A stretch of DNA of 64,000 bases from assembly GCA_002633025.1 (NCBI GenBank), contig NMRB01000168.1, forward strand, positions 144,201 to 208,200. Reading direction: 5' to 3'. Source of the DNA: Notospermus geniculatus (taxonomy: Eukaryota; Nemertea; Pilidiophora; Heteronemertea; Lineidae). This document shows, piece by piece, positions 1-10,663 of the stretch; the stretch's first letter is position 1, and each line of letters starts with the position of its first letter. The position numbers were made by a program, and so were the translations under genes. The notes under the pieces were generated by a model, which was given only the letters and a program-made list of their open reading frames with translations, did no database searches and was not told the origin of the DNA.

Positions 1-198
1 ACATATTCAACTCTCTTATATTCAACAAAAAAATCTTCTATAGACCGTATTGCACGGTTCAGCCAAAAAACGGGGTTTCGCTGCCGGACTACTTCAAAGT
101 AGTACCTTCAGAACATGGTAGACGACGGGCCTTTTTGGTAGCGCCACTGTATTCAACCTCTGGCGTTTAGTGTCGTAGAGATACTAATAAATAGATGT

Positions 199-400
199 CA
201 TTCCAAGTTACAAGGTCTACATGTATAAGAGATTTCTCGTTCCTTTCGAGTTTGAAGTTGGTCAGCCTTCCTGTAGACCACCATGCCAGGTGTAACGTTT
301 TTCAGTGAGGTCCGTGTGCTAGTGTGACATTACAATAGATTGACGGAACAAGCGGCGACTTGACAATAAGCGACACACAGAGAAACAGTGAGTTTGTCGT
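199..400. repeat. Dispersed repeat, copy 1 (partner near 8830-9093)
   Basis: About 200 bp that recurs near 8830-9093 and, inverted, near 20830-20975. All copies share the stretch around the TTGAAGTTGGTCAGCC block and the ACGTTTTTCAGTG terminus. The copies differ by point changes and by two clean TA versus TACATGTA differences (182 versus 8815, and 218 versus 8853). There is no coding frame. It is probably a degraded non-autonomous transposon. Confidence 0.6.
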
Positions 401-1139
401 GTGGCTCAACCACGTGAAACAAAATTTGCCTGTGTGTCGATAGTCTACTTGGAGAGCACCTTCCACGTGCAAGTTGCTGCCGGACAGGAAAATTGCGACA
501 GAAAACTTGCAGGTGGAAGACAGGTGTGACAGGAATCAGCGTCCTAGGAATGCAAGTCCGCCAAACAATAGCCCGCTATTATAAGGCTATATTCGAACGG
601 TCATGGTCTCTCTAGCCATATATTCTAATCCCACGCTGAACAATAAGACCGGACTTTGGTTACTGGCCCCATATTCATAAAACAACTTAAGTCTAAGTGT
701 GATACATGTACTTATCTTTTGTGTTGAACAAATGATAAGTGTCACACTTAGACTTAAAGGGACTCTAGAGGGAACTCACGGATACCACGGATATTCGTCA
801 GTTCAATATCTCAATCATAGGTGGCAGGTCGCAATAATAGTTTATCAATTTGTCGATAGATGGCGCGAGTATGAAAGTGTAAGTACGCATGCGCAGGTAC
901 AATGCAGAATCGCGGGAAATTCTATAAATACCTCTGGGGAACACATGATCACGTCAGACATGGAATTCCGAGCGTTATAAATAGACACAAGTGCTGGCGA
1001 TTTAGCGATGTTTACATGTATACGAATAAGGAATTAAACCTTGTCATTGCATGGTTGAATGGCAAGGTTGATGTAATTCGACCGTTGTGGTGTTTTTTAT
1101 GTGTGTCTGAACGGAGGGTCACTATTCATGTCTACCATG

Positions 1140-1451
1140 CAAGGGCGTAGGCTGGTCTGAGCCTGGGGAGGTGCACATTTTTGCAAAAGCGGAACTCATG
1201 CAGGTGGTGTAGACATGAAGTTTCACAGTAATGCTGAAAAGTAAGAAAGGTGTGTTATGGAGGGGGGTCTGGGGGTCCTCCCCCAGAAAATTTTGGAATC
1301 TGGATGCTCTGAGACGTGATTTCAGCACTATTCTTAGCCAAAATCTACACGATTACAGGGTTGATTTTTTTCTGCTTGCCAGAGCGGAACTCTCTCACTG
1401 CTGTGGGGGGGTGCACGTGCACCCTGTGCACCCCCCCAGCCTACGCCCTTG
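1140..1451. mobile_element. MITE with CAAGGGCGTAGGCTGG terminal inverted repeats
   Basis: The ends CAAGGGCGTAGGCTGG and CCAGCCTACGCCCTTG are perfect inverted repeats. A CCATG pentamer lies directly outside both ends and may be a 5-bp target duplication. The interior holds G-rich runs and a short GTGCACGTGCAC palindrome near the right end, with no transposase frame. The length of 312 bp fits a non-autonomous DNA transposon. Confidence 0.7.
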
Positions 1452-2101
1452 CCATGTATACTGAGCATTGTGTGATGTTGAATCCCCTTTACACCACGAA
1501 ATTTGCGCGGTGTTCGGTCTGCAGGGACTGGGCATGGTTTAATCGGTGCAAACGATGCCGTTCTATGGTGTTGCTCAAATTCCCGCCAATGAACACCCCT
1601 CCGAAACCGATGTCCCAAATTCAGCCCTTCAAGAAAAAAAAAGTCCATGAAAAAACAAAGCTTTATCGTCAGGTTTTCCCCGAGAACTCGGTTAATGAAG
1701 TGTACAGTGCAGTGCTTTCTGATTCGACGGGCGCTTCACATCTTCAAACGCACAAATCTGACCGAGCTTTTTATATTTCCAATTAGTCCATTTCTTCTCA
1801 AACCCCTGACTACATTCCTGTATAATCTATTTGGCACTCAGGGGCCATATTCATAAAACGCTTCTAAGCCTAGTTGACAACTAAATTGGCCTGTATGCCT
1901 AGTGGGCTACTATCCCTAGTTGACTCACTCAGAATTTCATATTCGTTAGACTTTCCCTATGCTCGAAGCACTGAGAAAAGTCAACTTCAGCTTTCCTTTG
2001 GCTCAAGTCCCACCCCAACTGTGCAAACCACTGCGTACAATAAAGGTCTGAGTATTCTGAGGTACATGTAATAGGATAATTATTCTAAATCTAATTGCAT
2101 A

Positions 2102-2243
2102 AGGCTGCGTTTAGCTGACACGCGGAATGCGGTATAGGGACGCGGAAACCCTGGCGGAAAGATATGTTGTATGCGAAAATGCATTGCATTTTCCGCTTCC
2201 GCGTTCCGCAATCCGCATTCCGCGTGTCAGCTAAATGCAGCTT
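2102..2243. mobile_element. Palindromic MITE, GCTGCGTTTAGCTGACACGC family, copy 1
   Basis: A near-complete palindrome of about 142 bp. Its arms begin with AAGGCTGCGTTTAGCTGACA and its centre is AAAATGCATTGCATTTTCC. Two further copies lie at 5024-5164 and 15030-15158. No coding capacity. Confidence 0.7.
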
Positions 2244-2559
2244 AATGGTAGTTTGTTCCGCCAGACCGTGGAGCCTTCCATGAGGTGTATCTATTTTTAA
2301 CGCTCGGAATTCCATGGCTGACGTGACATCATCATGGGTTCCCCAGAGCTACATGTATTTATAGAATTTCCCGCGATTCTGCCCTGGACCTCTTGACCAG
2401 TGGCGCCGGCTGGTTGAAGGTAAATGGTACTCATAGTAGCCTAATAGCCGGTTGCCTCTAGAGTCCCTTTAAGTACATTTAGTTTTATGAATATGGATGG
2501 ACCCTGGGGGACTTGGATTTCTTTCACACCCGCATTAGTTAGGCCTATTTTCCAATCTA

Positions 2560-2900
2560 ACTTTGAAGCAAGTACGATGAATATCTGAAACTCAGTGATC
2601 TATAAGAAAGCTGAAGAATAAGTGATCTCTTTGCTGATTGCCGTTCGATATGAAATCCAGGAAGGATATACATGTGTAACCTACATGTTTAGGCAAAATA
2701 CAATTTAGGGTATGACTCTACTTACGGTATAATTAATTTTTTTCTACTTACATGGTCGTTTAGGTTTTACAAGTGGGCGACTCGCCGAGACGACGATCAA
2801 CAAAGTCAGGAATACCAGCAGCCTCATCGTTTATTTTACCCTTAAAAGACATTATTGATTATTATCCGGAATTGTTCAAAGTTTTGACGTGCTTCAAATG
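2560..2900 (+). repeat. Dispersed direct repeat (partner 9110-9455)
   Basis: About 340 bp including the stretch around CGCCGAGACGACGATCAACA and TTACCCTTAAAAGACATTAT. It recurs in the same orientation at 9110-9455 with scattered substitutions and small indels. Noncoding and of unknown family. Confidence 0.6.
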
Positions 2901-2984
2901 ATAGGCCTATTTTTGTTAAATGTATCCTGCATTGTTCAAACTTTTGATGTGTTGGCCTGCCAATGACCTAAAAATGGCCAAATT

Positions 2985-3112
2985 AGGGAATTTTCGCAAA
3001 GCCTCCGAGAAGTCAACGCGAACGCCAACCCATTGTTCGATGCCACGAAGAGAGCACCGAACAAAAGGATAGACGTTCGCGTTGGCGTTTCGGGGGCTTT
3101 GCAAAAACTCGC
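2985..3112. mobile_element. MITE, TTTTCGCAAAGCCCCCGAAA family, copy 1
   Basis: A fold-back element of about 125 bp whose two arms carry CAAAGCC(C/T)CCGA and GTTGGCGTTTCGGGGGCTTT. This is the commonest MITE family here. Other copies are at 12741-12870, 29701-29828, 35351-35480, 39758-39884 and 41687-41812, and more degraded pieces are at 33222-33310, 33570-33725 and 39090-39330. Confidence 0.75.
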
Positions 3113-3114
3113 TA

Positions 3115-3434
3115 AAGCCCCTTTCACACCGGGCCTACGTAGAGTTGCGTAGTGCGGCCTACGCTATCGTACTATTGCGTAGGCAAGGCGTACAGTAGCG
3201 TAATATTGCGTAGACTTGCGTAAAATTGCGTACTTTCTGCGTCAAGTGCTCTACGCCGAAAGTACGCGAAAAAATAAAACATGTTTAATTTTTTGCGTCC
3301 ATTTCACGCACCCCTTTGCGTCCCTCCGCGTATTGCCACGTAGGCCATCGTAGGCACAGCGTAGGGCAGCGTAATCTCGGCGTAGTCGGTACGCTGCACT
3401 ACGCAACTCTACGTAGGTCCGGTGTGAAAGGGGC
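3115..3434. mobile_element. MITE, CCCCTTTCACACCGG family
   Basis: The terminal arms AGCCCCTTTCACACCGGGCC and CGGTGTGAAAGGGGCT are inverted, and both continue into CTACGTAGAGTTGCGTAGTG-like sequence. Right-end fragments recur at 3530-3563 and 4845-5023, so copies have inserted next to or inside one another. No coding frame. Confidence 0.65.
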
Positions 3435-4188
3435 TGTACTTTTGCTAGTGTAAATTCAGGGACTACGCCAATCTTGCGCGTAGCAACTGAGTAGGCAACC
3501 TAATTTCGGCGCACTCAGTACGCCGCACAACGCAACTACGCAGGTCCGGTGTGAAAGGGGCTTAATGCAGTAAGAAAGGCACGAAAAACACAGCAGCACT
3601 TGTGACGGCGACGATCACAAAGTTCGAGGTGTAAATTACGAACGTGAACTCCACTGCCTGAGTTGCGGTTTGGTCCGTGTATTCGCGACTCTGCGAAAAA
3701 GCAGTCATACGGAGTGCATTATGGATGACTTGTTAGTTCGTATGATCCTCATTTATGGAGAGTGGATATGAGAAACGCGGTCACGTGTGTTCGAAGCATG
3801 CTGAAAAACGGTCAAAACACTCAGAGAGAACTTAAGATCAGTCACAGGACGAACAAGAAAACCAGTGAAGCTGAGGAAGACGAGTTTATAAACATCAGGC
3901 ACAAAAAAATTATCAAAAACAAATTCTACTTACCAAACTTGCGTCAGTTTAATCCGTACAAAACAAAAGGACGAAACACGACGGTAGGTTTAATCCTTAC
4001 AGGACAAAAAGATCACCGGCTGTAAGCTTAATCCTTACAGGACAAAATGAAGACCGATGGTAGGTTTTGATCCTTACAGGCCGAGAGGAAGACGTAATGT
4101 GTGAGGAACTGAGTGAACTGGAGATTACCATTTGAAAACAAATCGAAGCAATTAAATTAATGGTGACATGAGCCTCACTTCAACATTG
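3363..4188 (+). repeat. Segment duplicated at 4799-5783 (contig overlap at an N)
   Basis: This segment ends exactly at the N at 4189 and is repeated in direct orientation at 4799-5783. The second copy continues past the point where this one stops. It also contains an extra CCCCTTTCACACCGG end and a GCTGCGTTTAGCTGACACGC MITE (5024-5164). The pattern fits two alleles on overlapping contigs that were not merged. A third, more diverged copy of the central part lies at 10075-10385. Confidence 0.6.
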
Positions 4189-4434
4189 NATGATCTTGAC
4201 TTCATCAAACTTAGGGTCTTAGGCCTATTTAGTTTGCATTTTTCTTTGACTTGACCAGGTCTAGGGGTTCTCTGCATCAATCACAGTCATTCTTACCTTT
4301 TCATAGGGCTTAATCATGCACAATCAATTTGAAATTGAACAAAAACCCAGAGCACCCTGCATGCAACATGCATGACTTGTGCAGCAACAGTTGAAATTTA
4401 AAAATGGAGGGAAACTGAAACAGAGGCTGCTGTA

Positions 4435-4795
4435 GCCCAGTATTGCCCAGTATGCTTCCAGCAAGAACCAGTGTGGTTTTTGAAATCACTAAGTCATACC
4501 AGTGTCAGCCAGTAAGGATCCCAACATACCCAGTAAAGTCCCAATATCACCCAGTAAGGATCCAGCAAGACCCAGTGTGGTTGTCGAAATTTGAAGTAAT
4601 ACCAGTATTGGTCAGTAAGGATCCCAACATAACCCAGTAAGGTCCCAGTATCACCCAGTGTGACCACACTGGGTTACACAGTAAGGATCCAGTAAGGTTC
4701 CAGTAACCCCAGCAAAACCCAGTAAGAATCCAGTATGGCCAGTATTGATCCCAGTACTGTTCCAGTATATTTTTACACTGGGTTTCGGTGAGGGT
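4435..4795. repeat. Degenerate CCAGTA(A)GGATCC tandem and inverted repeat
   Basis: CCAGTAAGGATCC, CCCAGTGTGG and CCAGTATTG motifs repeat irregularly over about 360 bp, with a central inverted point around CCCAGTGTGACCACACTGGG. The units are too degenerate for a clean period. No gene is visible. Confidence 0.6.
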
Positions 4796-4798
4796 AGG

Positions 4799-5783
4799 CC
4801 AGCGTAACCTCGGCGTAGTCGGTACGCCGCACTACGCAAATCTACGTAGGTCCGGTGTGAAAGGGGCTGTACTTTTGCTAGTGTAAATTCAGGGACTACG
4901 CCAATCTTGCGCGTAGCAACTGAGTACGCAACCTAATTTCGGCGCACTCAGTACGCCGCACAACGCAACTACGCAGGTCCGATGTGAAAGGGGCTTAATG
5001 CAGGTCCGGTGTGAAAGGGGCTTAAAGCTACGTTTAGCTGACACGCGGAATGCGGATTGCGGAACGCGGAAGCGGAAAATGCAATGCATTTTCGTATACA
5101 ACATATCGTTCCGCCGGGGATTCCGCGTCCCTATACCGCATTCCGGATGTCTGGTAACGCAGCCAGTATAAAGAAAGGCACGAAAAACACAGCAACATTT
5201 GTGACGGCGACGATCACAAAGTTCGAGGTGTAAATTACGAACGTGAACTCCACTGCCCGAGTTGCGGTTTGGTCCGTGTACTCGCGACTCTGCGAAGAAG
5301 CAGTCGTACGGAGTGCATTATGGATGACATTAGTTCGTATGGTCCTCATTTATGGAGAGTGGATCTGAGAAACGCGGTCACGTGTGTTCGAAGCGTGCTG
5401 AAAAACGGTCAAAACACTCAGAGGGAACTTAAGATCAGTCGCAGGACGAACAAGAAAACCAGTGCAGCTGAGGAAGACGTGTTTATAAACATCAGGCAAA
5501 ACAATTTATCAAAAACAAATTCTACTTACCAAACTTGCGTCAGTTTAATCCATACAAAACAAAGGACGAAACACGCCGGTAGGTTTAATCCTTACAGGAC
5601 AAAAAGATCACCGGCTGTAAGCTTAATCCTTACAGGACAAAATGAAGACCGATGGTAGGTTTTGATCCTTACAGGCCGAGAGGAAGACGTGATGTGTGAG
5701 GAACTGAGTGAACTGGAGATTACCATTTGAAAACAAATCGAAGCAATTAAATTAATGGTGACATGAGCCTCACTTCAACATTG
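4799..5783 (+). repeat. Second copy of the 3363-4188 segment
   Basis: A direct repeat of 3363-4188, about 150 bp longer because of a nested MITE. Open stretches in it differ between the three copies (the 10075-10385 copy breaks the frame), so I do not regard them as coding. Confidence 0.6.
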
Positions 5784-5799
5784 ATGTTTCTGTCTGCAT

Positions 5800-6500
5800 A
5801 TAACTTAAAGTATTGAAATTCAATTATTATCAATATAATTGTACTTCAATATATGTGCTTTTGATGGTGATAAAAAAAGACCAGCAGCTGTAAGGGAAAT
5901 AGGAATATTCTGACAAATGAGAGTTGCACGTATGTAACTGGAAAACAATGCACAAGCCTTTAACCATACGACGTACATACTCCAATAAGGCCAAATAAAA
6001 AAATCTTTAGTTTAGCATCACCTCCCGCGCCTCGAAATTTCTTTGCTTCCTCAAATTTAAAAAAAAGTTGTTTTCATTTTTTCCTCATACTTTTACATTT
6101 TACAACACTCTGACGATCCTCAATGGGGCCATTGACTCATATTTTGTACTTTTTGAAATAAAAACCTTTTTTGAGTTTCAAGTGGTTTGTCCATTGTATG
6201 ATTTAAGCTGCAATGCTTCACAGCTCTCTTCCGATGATCACATTTCAGTACGAAAAATAAAATTGAAAAAAAACCTCCCTCCTCACTCTTTACAAGTATG
6301 ACTGATGCTAAACTAAACATTTTTTTATATAGCCTAATTTAATTTAATCGCTAAATCTAGAATATTGCCTATCCGATCGTCATCCATTAGACACCCTCTC
6401 AGAGCATGCCATTACAACCATTTTGTTTTTCACATTTGATTTTAAATCGATTTTTGGCAATCAATGCAGGCTTGAGGAATCTGCATGGCATATACTCGCT
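5800..6500. other. AT-rich spacer, nothing recognised
   Basis: AT-rich single-copy sequence with poly-A and poly-T runs. The short open frames on both strands have no splice sites or recognisable motifs. Confidence 0.4.
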
Positions 6501-6734
6501 ACATGTAGGCCTAAGTATCGCAATGAGGAGGTAGCCTAATTTTTTCTACCATTTGATGGCGCTGCGACCGTATCCACTTTTCCACTGTGACGTTGTACGG
6601 AACGTCAACGTCACACTGCCGTGACGTTGTGGCTTCATGCTCGCACCGCACATTGCCACGGAGATGACGTCCTGAAGACAATGAAGAGGCCTGATATGGT
6701 CGCAGCGACATCTTTCCGTGGAGAAGTGGCGACC

Positions 6735-6806
6735 TCCTCATTCGATCCAGGGATCTCCTGACAGTACATGTCTGAGACGCGAGCCGCTAGACCACCGCGG
6801 CTCCTT
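6735..6806 (-). repeat. tRNA-derived SINE head or tRNA pseudogene
   Basis: Read on the minus strand, this has a tRNA-like 5' half with an A-box-like TGGTCTAGCGG. About 45 nt later comes a degraded B-box-like GGATCGAATGA (consensus GGTTCGANNCC). The cloverleaf is imperfect, so it is not a functional tRNA. About 225 bp of unrelated sequence follows it on the minus strand (6510-6735) and could be a SINE body. Confidence 0.45.
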
Positions 6807-6812
6807 TTATCT

Positions 6813-7267
6813 ACTGTATTTACTCAGTTTATAACGACAGAACCACCTTTATCCGAGAACCACCTTTTTCGCCATGTGAGTGAGGCATCCTACTCACATT
6901 CATTAATCGGGATTTTCAAGTGTGATCATTGCTTATAACACGTGAGTACGATTACTACAGTCACATAGCGAAAAAGGCGGTGCGTTATTTAAAGGAGTTA
7001 GACGCCGAAGTTGTAAACAAGCTGGTTTGTTTACAAATATGGTCGGCAAACTAGTTTTATTCCTTCGTGCAGGTGGCAGCACCCGTGATCGTTAGACTGG
7101 TTCCCGGTCCGATGCAACTCACTCACGATATTCACGTCAGTACATATCACCGACAATAGGTGGCAGCACCGCAGGCGTCCGTGGATAGAGAACCAGTGAG
7201 TGAGTGTTTACAACTTCGGCGTCTAACTCCTTTAATGAACTCTCGTTATAACTGAGTAGATACAGTA
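6813..7267. mobile_element. TIR element (TACTGTATTTACTCAGTT) hosting a TTAA MITE
   Basis: TACTGTATTTACTCAGTTTA at the left is inverted as ACTGAGTAGATACAGTA at the right. Both arms continue inward into a GCGAAAAAGG(C/T)GGT-type sequence. A second, TTAA-flanked element (6993-7231) sits inside it. The right arm is repeated again at 7845-7870. Confidence 0.6.
6993..7231. mobile_element. TTAA-flanked MITE, AGGAGTTAGACGCCGAAGTT ends
   Basis: A 239-bp element with ends AGGAGTTAGACGCCGAAGTT and AACTTCGGCGTCTAACTCCT, a perfect inverted repeat. A TTAA lies directly outside each end (6989-6992 and 7232-7235). The TTAA target is the hallmark of piggyBac-type transposition. No transposase frame. Confidence 0.8.
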
Positions 7268-8190
7268 TGTACAATATAAATGTACAACGTGTAAATTAGT
7301 GAGTGAAACTAAGTTACCGACAGATAATGCAACACTATTATGCAAATTTTACTTCGTCAGAACTGGACTTACAGTCAAGAACATCGGGAAATGGAACGAA
7401 TGAAAACAAATGAAATTTCAAGAAGTATCATTAAGTTGTTATGATCCATGTCCATGTCCATATGATCCATGTCCATTTCACACTGAAATGTCCATTTCAC
7501 ACTGAAATTGTACCTTGAAATGAAAAAAGAGAGACGATTATTGGCTGCAACTTCTGTTCTCGAAATGTTTTGGTGAAATTATAAGATATGGATCCTCAGC
7601 ACACTCAGAGGATTATGCTGTTATGGAACGTGAAAGGTGCATACTCTTAAAGCACCACGGTATTGCCACTTTCTGTCGACAGCCGGCGCCACCGGTACCC
7701 GTTCTCCAATACTGTAGTTAAGCCTTTCGCCCCAGTGTTGGCGAATGTATGATTACACTACAATGCACGTAGTAGCATGCGTAGTTTACCAAGTCGTCAA
7801 TAGAGGTCTCCCTTAACGCGGGTAGGTGTAACGCTGAACTCTCGTTATAACTGAGTAGATACAGTATGTACAATATAAATGTACAACGTGTAAATTAGTG
7901 AGTGAAACTAAGTTACCGACAGATAATACAACACTATTATGCAAATTTTACTTCGTCAGAACTGGACTTACAGTCAAGAACATCGGGAAATGGAACGAAT
8001 GAAAACAAATGAAATTTCAAGAAGTATCATTAAGTTGTTATGATCCATGTCCATTTCACACTGAAATGAAAAAAGAGAGACGATTATTGGCTGCAACTTC
8101 TGTTCTCGGAATGTTTTGGTTAAATTATAAGATATGGATCCTCAGCACACTCAGAGGATTATGCTGGTAAGGAACGTGAAAGGTCTCTTA
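7234..8190 (+). repeat. Tandem duplication, about 0.6 kb period, with inserted MITE
   Basis: The stretch from AACTCTCGTTATAACTGAGT onward (7237) recurs at 7840 and stays recognisable to about 8190. The first copy has extra CCATTTCACACTGAAA repeats and is interrupted by the TTAA element at 7651-7812. Noncoding. Confidence 0.7.
7651..7812. mobile_element. TTAA-flanked MITE, AGGA(G/A)CCCGGTATTGCC family, copy 1
   Basis: A 162-bp element between TTAA at 7647-7650 and TTAA at 7813-7816. The interior GACAGCCGGCGCCACC is shared with copies at 30277-30482, 35922-36127 and 40859-41072. No coding capacity. Confidence 0.7.
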
Positions 8191-8463
8191 AGGAACGTCA
8201 GAGGAACATACGCGTCCGGGCAGAAATTATTCTCCATACAATGATCATGAGGAATATTTTGAATATTTCCTTACAAGGGAGCAACTAGGCTTATTCCTTG
8301 GAGTAGCCAAGCAACACTGTAAGAAGGCCCACGACCGAGTTCATCAAAAAATACATTTCCGAATGGCACGCGTCTTTTATGATGGCCGAGTAATTTTAAA
8401 GATGACGATGATAGGCGTACTTGATTTCTTCCGACACACCAAGACTTTTTCAGGCAATCATAC

Positions 8464-8646
8464 ATGCACCACGCCCATTGTTGTAACATCTGCACCATGC
8501 GTCCCCCATCACCCAACGTGTTCCTGGAACGCACGATAAACGATCAGAGCAAGTACTTATGCGAGAGCACTCAGGTAGACCGTAAACATCTTCGTAACAA
8601 TTGCAGAAGTAGCAGCCATTTTGCCAAGCAGTTCCTTTCACACAAT
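8464..8646 (-). CDS. Internal exon encoding two pacifastin-like cysteine repeats
   Basis: A minus-strand exon of 61 codons. It follows a good acceptor (pyrimidine-rich, ending TTCCAG) and stops at a weaker donor (GCAT|GTATGA). Both boundaries are phase 1, so it is a symmetric module. Repeat 1 has spacing C-x9-C-x2-C-x-C-x9-C-x5-C with a WQNGC core, close to the pacifastin light-chain pattern of serine-protease inhibitors. Repeat 2 (CVPGTRWVMGD...CRC...C) keeps four of the six cysteines: position 2 is Asp and the sixth would be past the donor. In known pacifastins C2 pairs with C6, so the loss is matched. The reactive-site function cannot be judged. The alternative is a von Willebrand C-like fragment. 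Flanking exons were not found. Confidence 0.6.
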
Positions 8647-8928
8647 CTGGAATGACGAAAATGGTTATTTGATGTGTGACGTCACCGACACAACAAGGTT
8701 GTCTCAAAAGTCACATTCTGTGAGACCAGATTGTTTATTGATTTTTTTTGGACTGTATAACAAAAACACCACAGCGCCGCGGTATGGTGTTCTACAGAGG
8801 TGCAAGTGTAGAGATACATGTACTAACAGACGGCATTCCAAGTGACAAGGTCTATAAGAGATTAGTACATGTAGTTCCTTTCGAATTTGAAGTTGGTCAG
8901 CCTTCCTGTAGACCACCATGCCAAGTGT

Positions 8929-9093
8929 AACGTTTTTCAGTGTGGCCGTTTTTCTGTGTGATTCCCATTGTTCGGAACACACTGGGAAACGGTTTCGCTG
9001 TTTCTCCGTGTGTCGCTCATTGTCAAGACGCCGCTTATTCCGTCAATCTATTGTAATGTCACACTGGCAGACGAGCCTCACTGAAAAACGTTA
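8929..9093. mobile_element. Small TIR element, GTGTAACGTTTTTCAGTG ends
   Basis: GTAACGTTTTTCAGTG at the left and CACTGAAAAACGTTAC at the right are inverted repeats 165 bp apart. Related pieces are at 290-400 and, inverted, near 20830-20975. No coding frame. Confidence 0.6.
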
Positions 9094-9109
9094 CAGGGCC
9101 TATCTTCCA

Positions 9110-9455
9110 ACCTAACTTTGAAGCATGCACGATGAATACCTGAAACTCAATGATCTAAGAGAAAGCTGATTTCTTTACTGAATGCCGTTCGATATCAGAG
9201 GCAGGAAGGATATTCATGTGTAACCTACATGTTTAGGCAAGTCTACGTAGCTTACGTTATAGCCTAATTAATTTTTTTTCTACTTACATGGTGGGTTTAT
9301 TTTGTATCCCACTTTGGAATACTTTACAACACGCTTACTCGCCGAGACGACGATCAACAAAGTCAGGAATACCAGCAGCCTCATCGTTTATTTTACCCTT
9401 AAAAGACATTATTTAATATTTTCCTTAATTGGTCAAAATTTTGACGTGCTTCAAA
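9110..9455 (+). repeat. Second copy of the 2560-2900 dispersed repeat
   Basis: A direct repeat of 2560-2900 with small indels. It lies immediately downstream of the CAGTGAGG-type element, as the first copy does not, so the two were dispersed independently. Confidence 0.6.
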
Positions 9456-9539
9456 TTTGTCCATTGGCCCCATCAACTGAAAGTATAAATCTATATAGGC
9501 CTAGGCCTACTAATGCTGGAAAAGGGGCTTGATAGTCAT

Positions 9540-9870
9540 ACTTCCCGGCTTTGTTTCACCTCGAAATTTGGCACCCCTCCCCAACACCCCACCGAGGCTT
9601 CGCATCTATGGCGTTCGCTGTTCTTATCGGTGGCTATGCCCCCAGGCTCAGAATCGTGGATCCGGCCCTGAAAATGGAAGTGCTGCATTGCTTCTAGGAC
9701 AATCCCCAGGGGAATTCCCCCAAACAGCCCATGGGAAGCTGGTGATTGTTCTCGGGAGGGCAATTTTGGGGGCAAATCAACAAATTGTTTTTCTTCCGCT
9801 GTATTCTAAGGTATGGACACAGTCACTGATTGCCACGGGTACATGTACATCTTCGCTAACTTTTACTTGA
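9540..9870. repeat. Degraded transposon end with GGCTATGCCCCCAGGCTCAG
   Basis: Contains the TATGCCCCCAGGCTCAGAAT and GTGGATCCGGCCCTG stretch, which resembles termini of interspersed DNA transposons. Open frames run on both strands, but none has exon-like boundaries. Confidence 0.35.
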
Positions 9871-9908
9871 AAAGGCAAAGGACAAACAGCCGCGGATACT
9901 AAAAATCT

Positions 9909-10037
9909 GGGCCGACCGCACAGAAAGTCCGACAGTGCTACCGGCGCCTATCGGGAGTTAGTTACAACGCATTTTCCCATTAATTAAACTGCCGATAGGC
10001 ACCGAAAGCACTATCTGAGATTCTGTGCGGTCGGCCC
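9909..10037. mobile_element. MITE with GGGCCGACCGCACAGAA ends
   Basis: GGGCCGACCGCACAGAA and TTCTGTGCGGTCGGCCC form perfect 17-bp inverted repeats 129 bp apart. The interior arms are also partly self-complementary (CGGCGCCTATCGG versus CCGATAGGCACCG). Confidence 0.75.
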
Positions 10038-10074
10038 TGGACAGCTGATTTTCTTCTGTACAGTACGTTGGGAC

Positions 10075-10385
10075 GGCGACGACCAGAACGGTCGAGGTGT
10101 GTACACTACGTAAGTGAACTCCACGGTCTGAGTTGCAGCTTGCTCCGTGTACTCGCGACTCTGCAAAGAAGCAGTCGTACGGAGTGCACTAAGGATAACG
10201 TTGGTTATATGATCCTCATTCGCGGAGAGTGGATGTGAGAAAAGCATGGTGGTGGAAACTGATCACGTGTGTTCGAAGCTTGTTGAAAAACGATCGGAAA
10301 CTCAGAGGGAACTTACGATCAGTCGCGGAACGAACACGAAAACCTGTGCAGCTGAGGAAGACGTGTTTATAAACAACAGGCACAT
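10075..10385 (+). repeat. Third, diverged copy of the 3600-3910 repeat
   Basis: Shares GACTCTGC(A/G)AAGAAGCAGT, CACGTGTGTTCGAAGC and GAGGAAGACGTGTTTATAAA with 3650-3905 and 5250-5490. Frameshifting indels relative to those copies argue against a conserved protein. Confidence 0.6.
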
Positions 10386-10594
10386 GTTCAACGCTTCACC
10401 TGTCCATATCAATAACTGACTTACATTTTTCTCTCGTCAATACTTCTTGTAGTTTAAAAAAAAACTTCTACAAAACATTTTGTTCTAAGGTGTTGACGGA
10501 CTTCGATACATCGAGGTTGGATACTCGATTCGATAGAAAGTGTTTACCATAAGGACTTTCAGAAGTCAATGCGAGTGGTTTAGGACCCTGCAAG

Positions 10595-10663
10595 ATGAGG
10601 TCAACAGGCCTACTCGTTTTGCTCTTGGTAATTTATTGCCAAGCGGAGTCGAGAGATCACACC
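10595..10663 (+). CDS. First coding exon: signal peptide of an unidentified secreted or membrane protein
   Basis: An ATG opens 23 codons beginning MRSTGLLVLLLVIYC, a textbook signal peptide (basic residue, leucine-rich core, small residues CQA near the cleavage site). A consensus donor ACC|GTAAGT follows in phase 0. No in-frame upstream ATG is needed, and the 60 nt before it carry no repeat. The next exon could not be identified. Candidates lie beyond the MITEs that follow. Function unknown. Confidence 0.6.
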
